From CAZPXZ01 sp965219495 (lineage in GTDB: Bacteria > Pseudomonadota > Alphaproteobacteria > Rhodobacterales > CAZPXZ01): 64,000 bases of DNA. Every line of letters begins with the position of its first letter. Position 1 is the first letter of the stretch. The notes below the pieces were generated by a model that was given only the letters and a program-made list of their open reading frames with translations, was not told the origin of the DNA and searched no databases. This document shows, in pieces, positions 63,893-64,000 of this stretch. The DNA is taken from assembly GCA_965219495.1 (NCBI GenBank), contig OZ244777.1:1240001-1304000 (forward strand), read 5' to 3'. Both the position numbers and the translations under genes were made by a program.

Positions 63893-64000
63893 GCCTTGCC
63901 CCTTCGCCGGTTGCTGTCCGTCCAGAGAATGGTCGCGCCTTCCGGCTGCGTCAATGCCAGCCAGCAAGTTACGGGATGGTTTTCGAATGCGGAAAGCCTG

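Noticed and set aside
1..64000. CRISPR arrays, tRNA or rRNA genes, prophage structural genes
   Set aside because: I looked for regularly spaced repeats, T-arm consensus with acceptor pairing, and phage proteins, and found none.

Overview
The window is GC-rich (about 60% by eye) and packed with genes on both strands. It reads as chromosome from an uncultured alphaproteobacterium. Three neighbourhoods point there: an SRP RNA gene directly before dnaX-ybaB-recR, an M17 aminopeptidase overlapping an NlpC/P60 peptidase, and a MoxR / DUF58 / DUF4159 / amidotransferase-like membrane cluster. No rRNA, tRNA, CRISPR array or prophage was found. The taxonomic placement is inference.

Layout. 0-13 kb: SnoaL-like, bicupin and MetE-like genes; histidine degradation (hutH-hutI on minus, hutF on plus); a sarcosine/dimethylglycine dehydrogenase-like flavoprotein; M17 and NlpC/P60 peptidases; a MltB-type lytic transglycosylase. 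14-20 kb: an S49 peptidase, a HigBA toxin-antitoxin pair, a truncated Mrr-like gene, and a four-gene ABC / YtrA-type GntR / DUF2807 operon headed by a palindromic operator. 20-27 kb: the MoxR cluster on minus. 27-31.7 kb: a mobile-element scrap heap with two different group II intron tails and a TIR-bounded element encoding a DUF4338 (DruA family) domain in line with an IS4-type transposase. It lies between remnants of what may have been a AAA ATPase gene pair. 31.7-38.4 kb: intact housekeeping genes (DapA-like, fmt, def, CoA-ester lyase, accA, plsC, a zinc-ribbon protein).

38.5-57.5 kb is the most striking part. A minus-strand sugar operon (substrate-binding protein, two CUT1 permeases, methyltransferase, GH32-like hydrolase, PfkB kinase, ABC ATPase, an unrecognised protein, a second GH32-like hydrolase, Zn-alcohol dehydrogenase) has decayed almost completely. 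Every gene except the PfkB kinase carries a frameshift, nonsense codon or IS insertion. Three insertions (ISKra4-like, IS1634-like and a short decayed element) have readable target duplications, so the ancestral reading frames can be rejoined by eye. A broken LacI-type regulator and IS5/IS630 remnants lie just upstream.

57.6-64 kb returns to intact genes: a MocD-like desaturase, rnhA, the 4.5S SRP RNA, dnaX, ybaB, recR and mmsA. Long intact genes on both sides argue that the decay is biological, not poor sequence quality.
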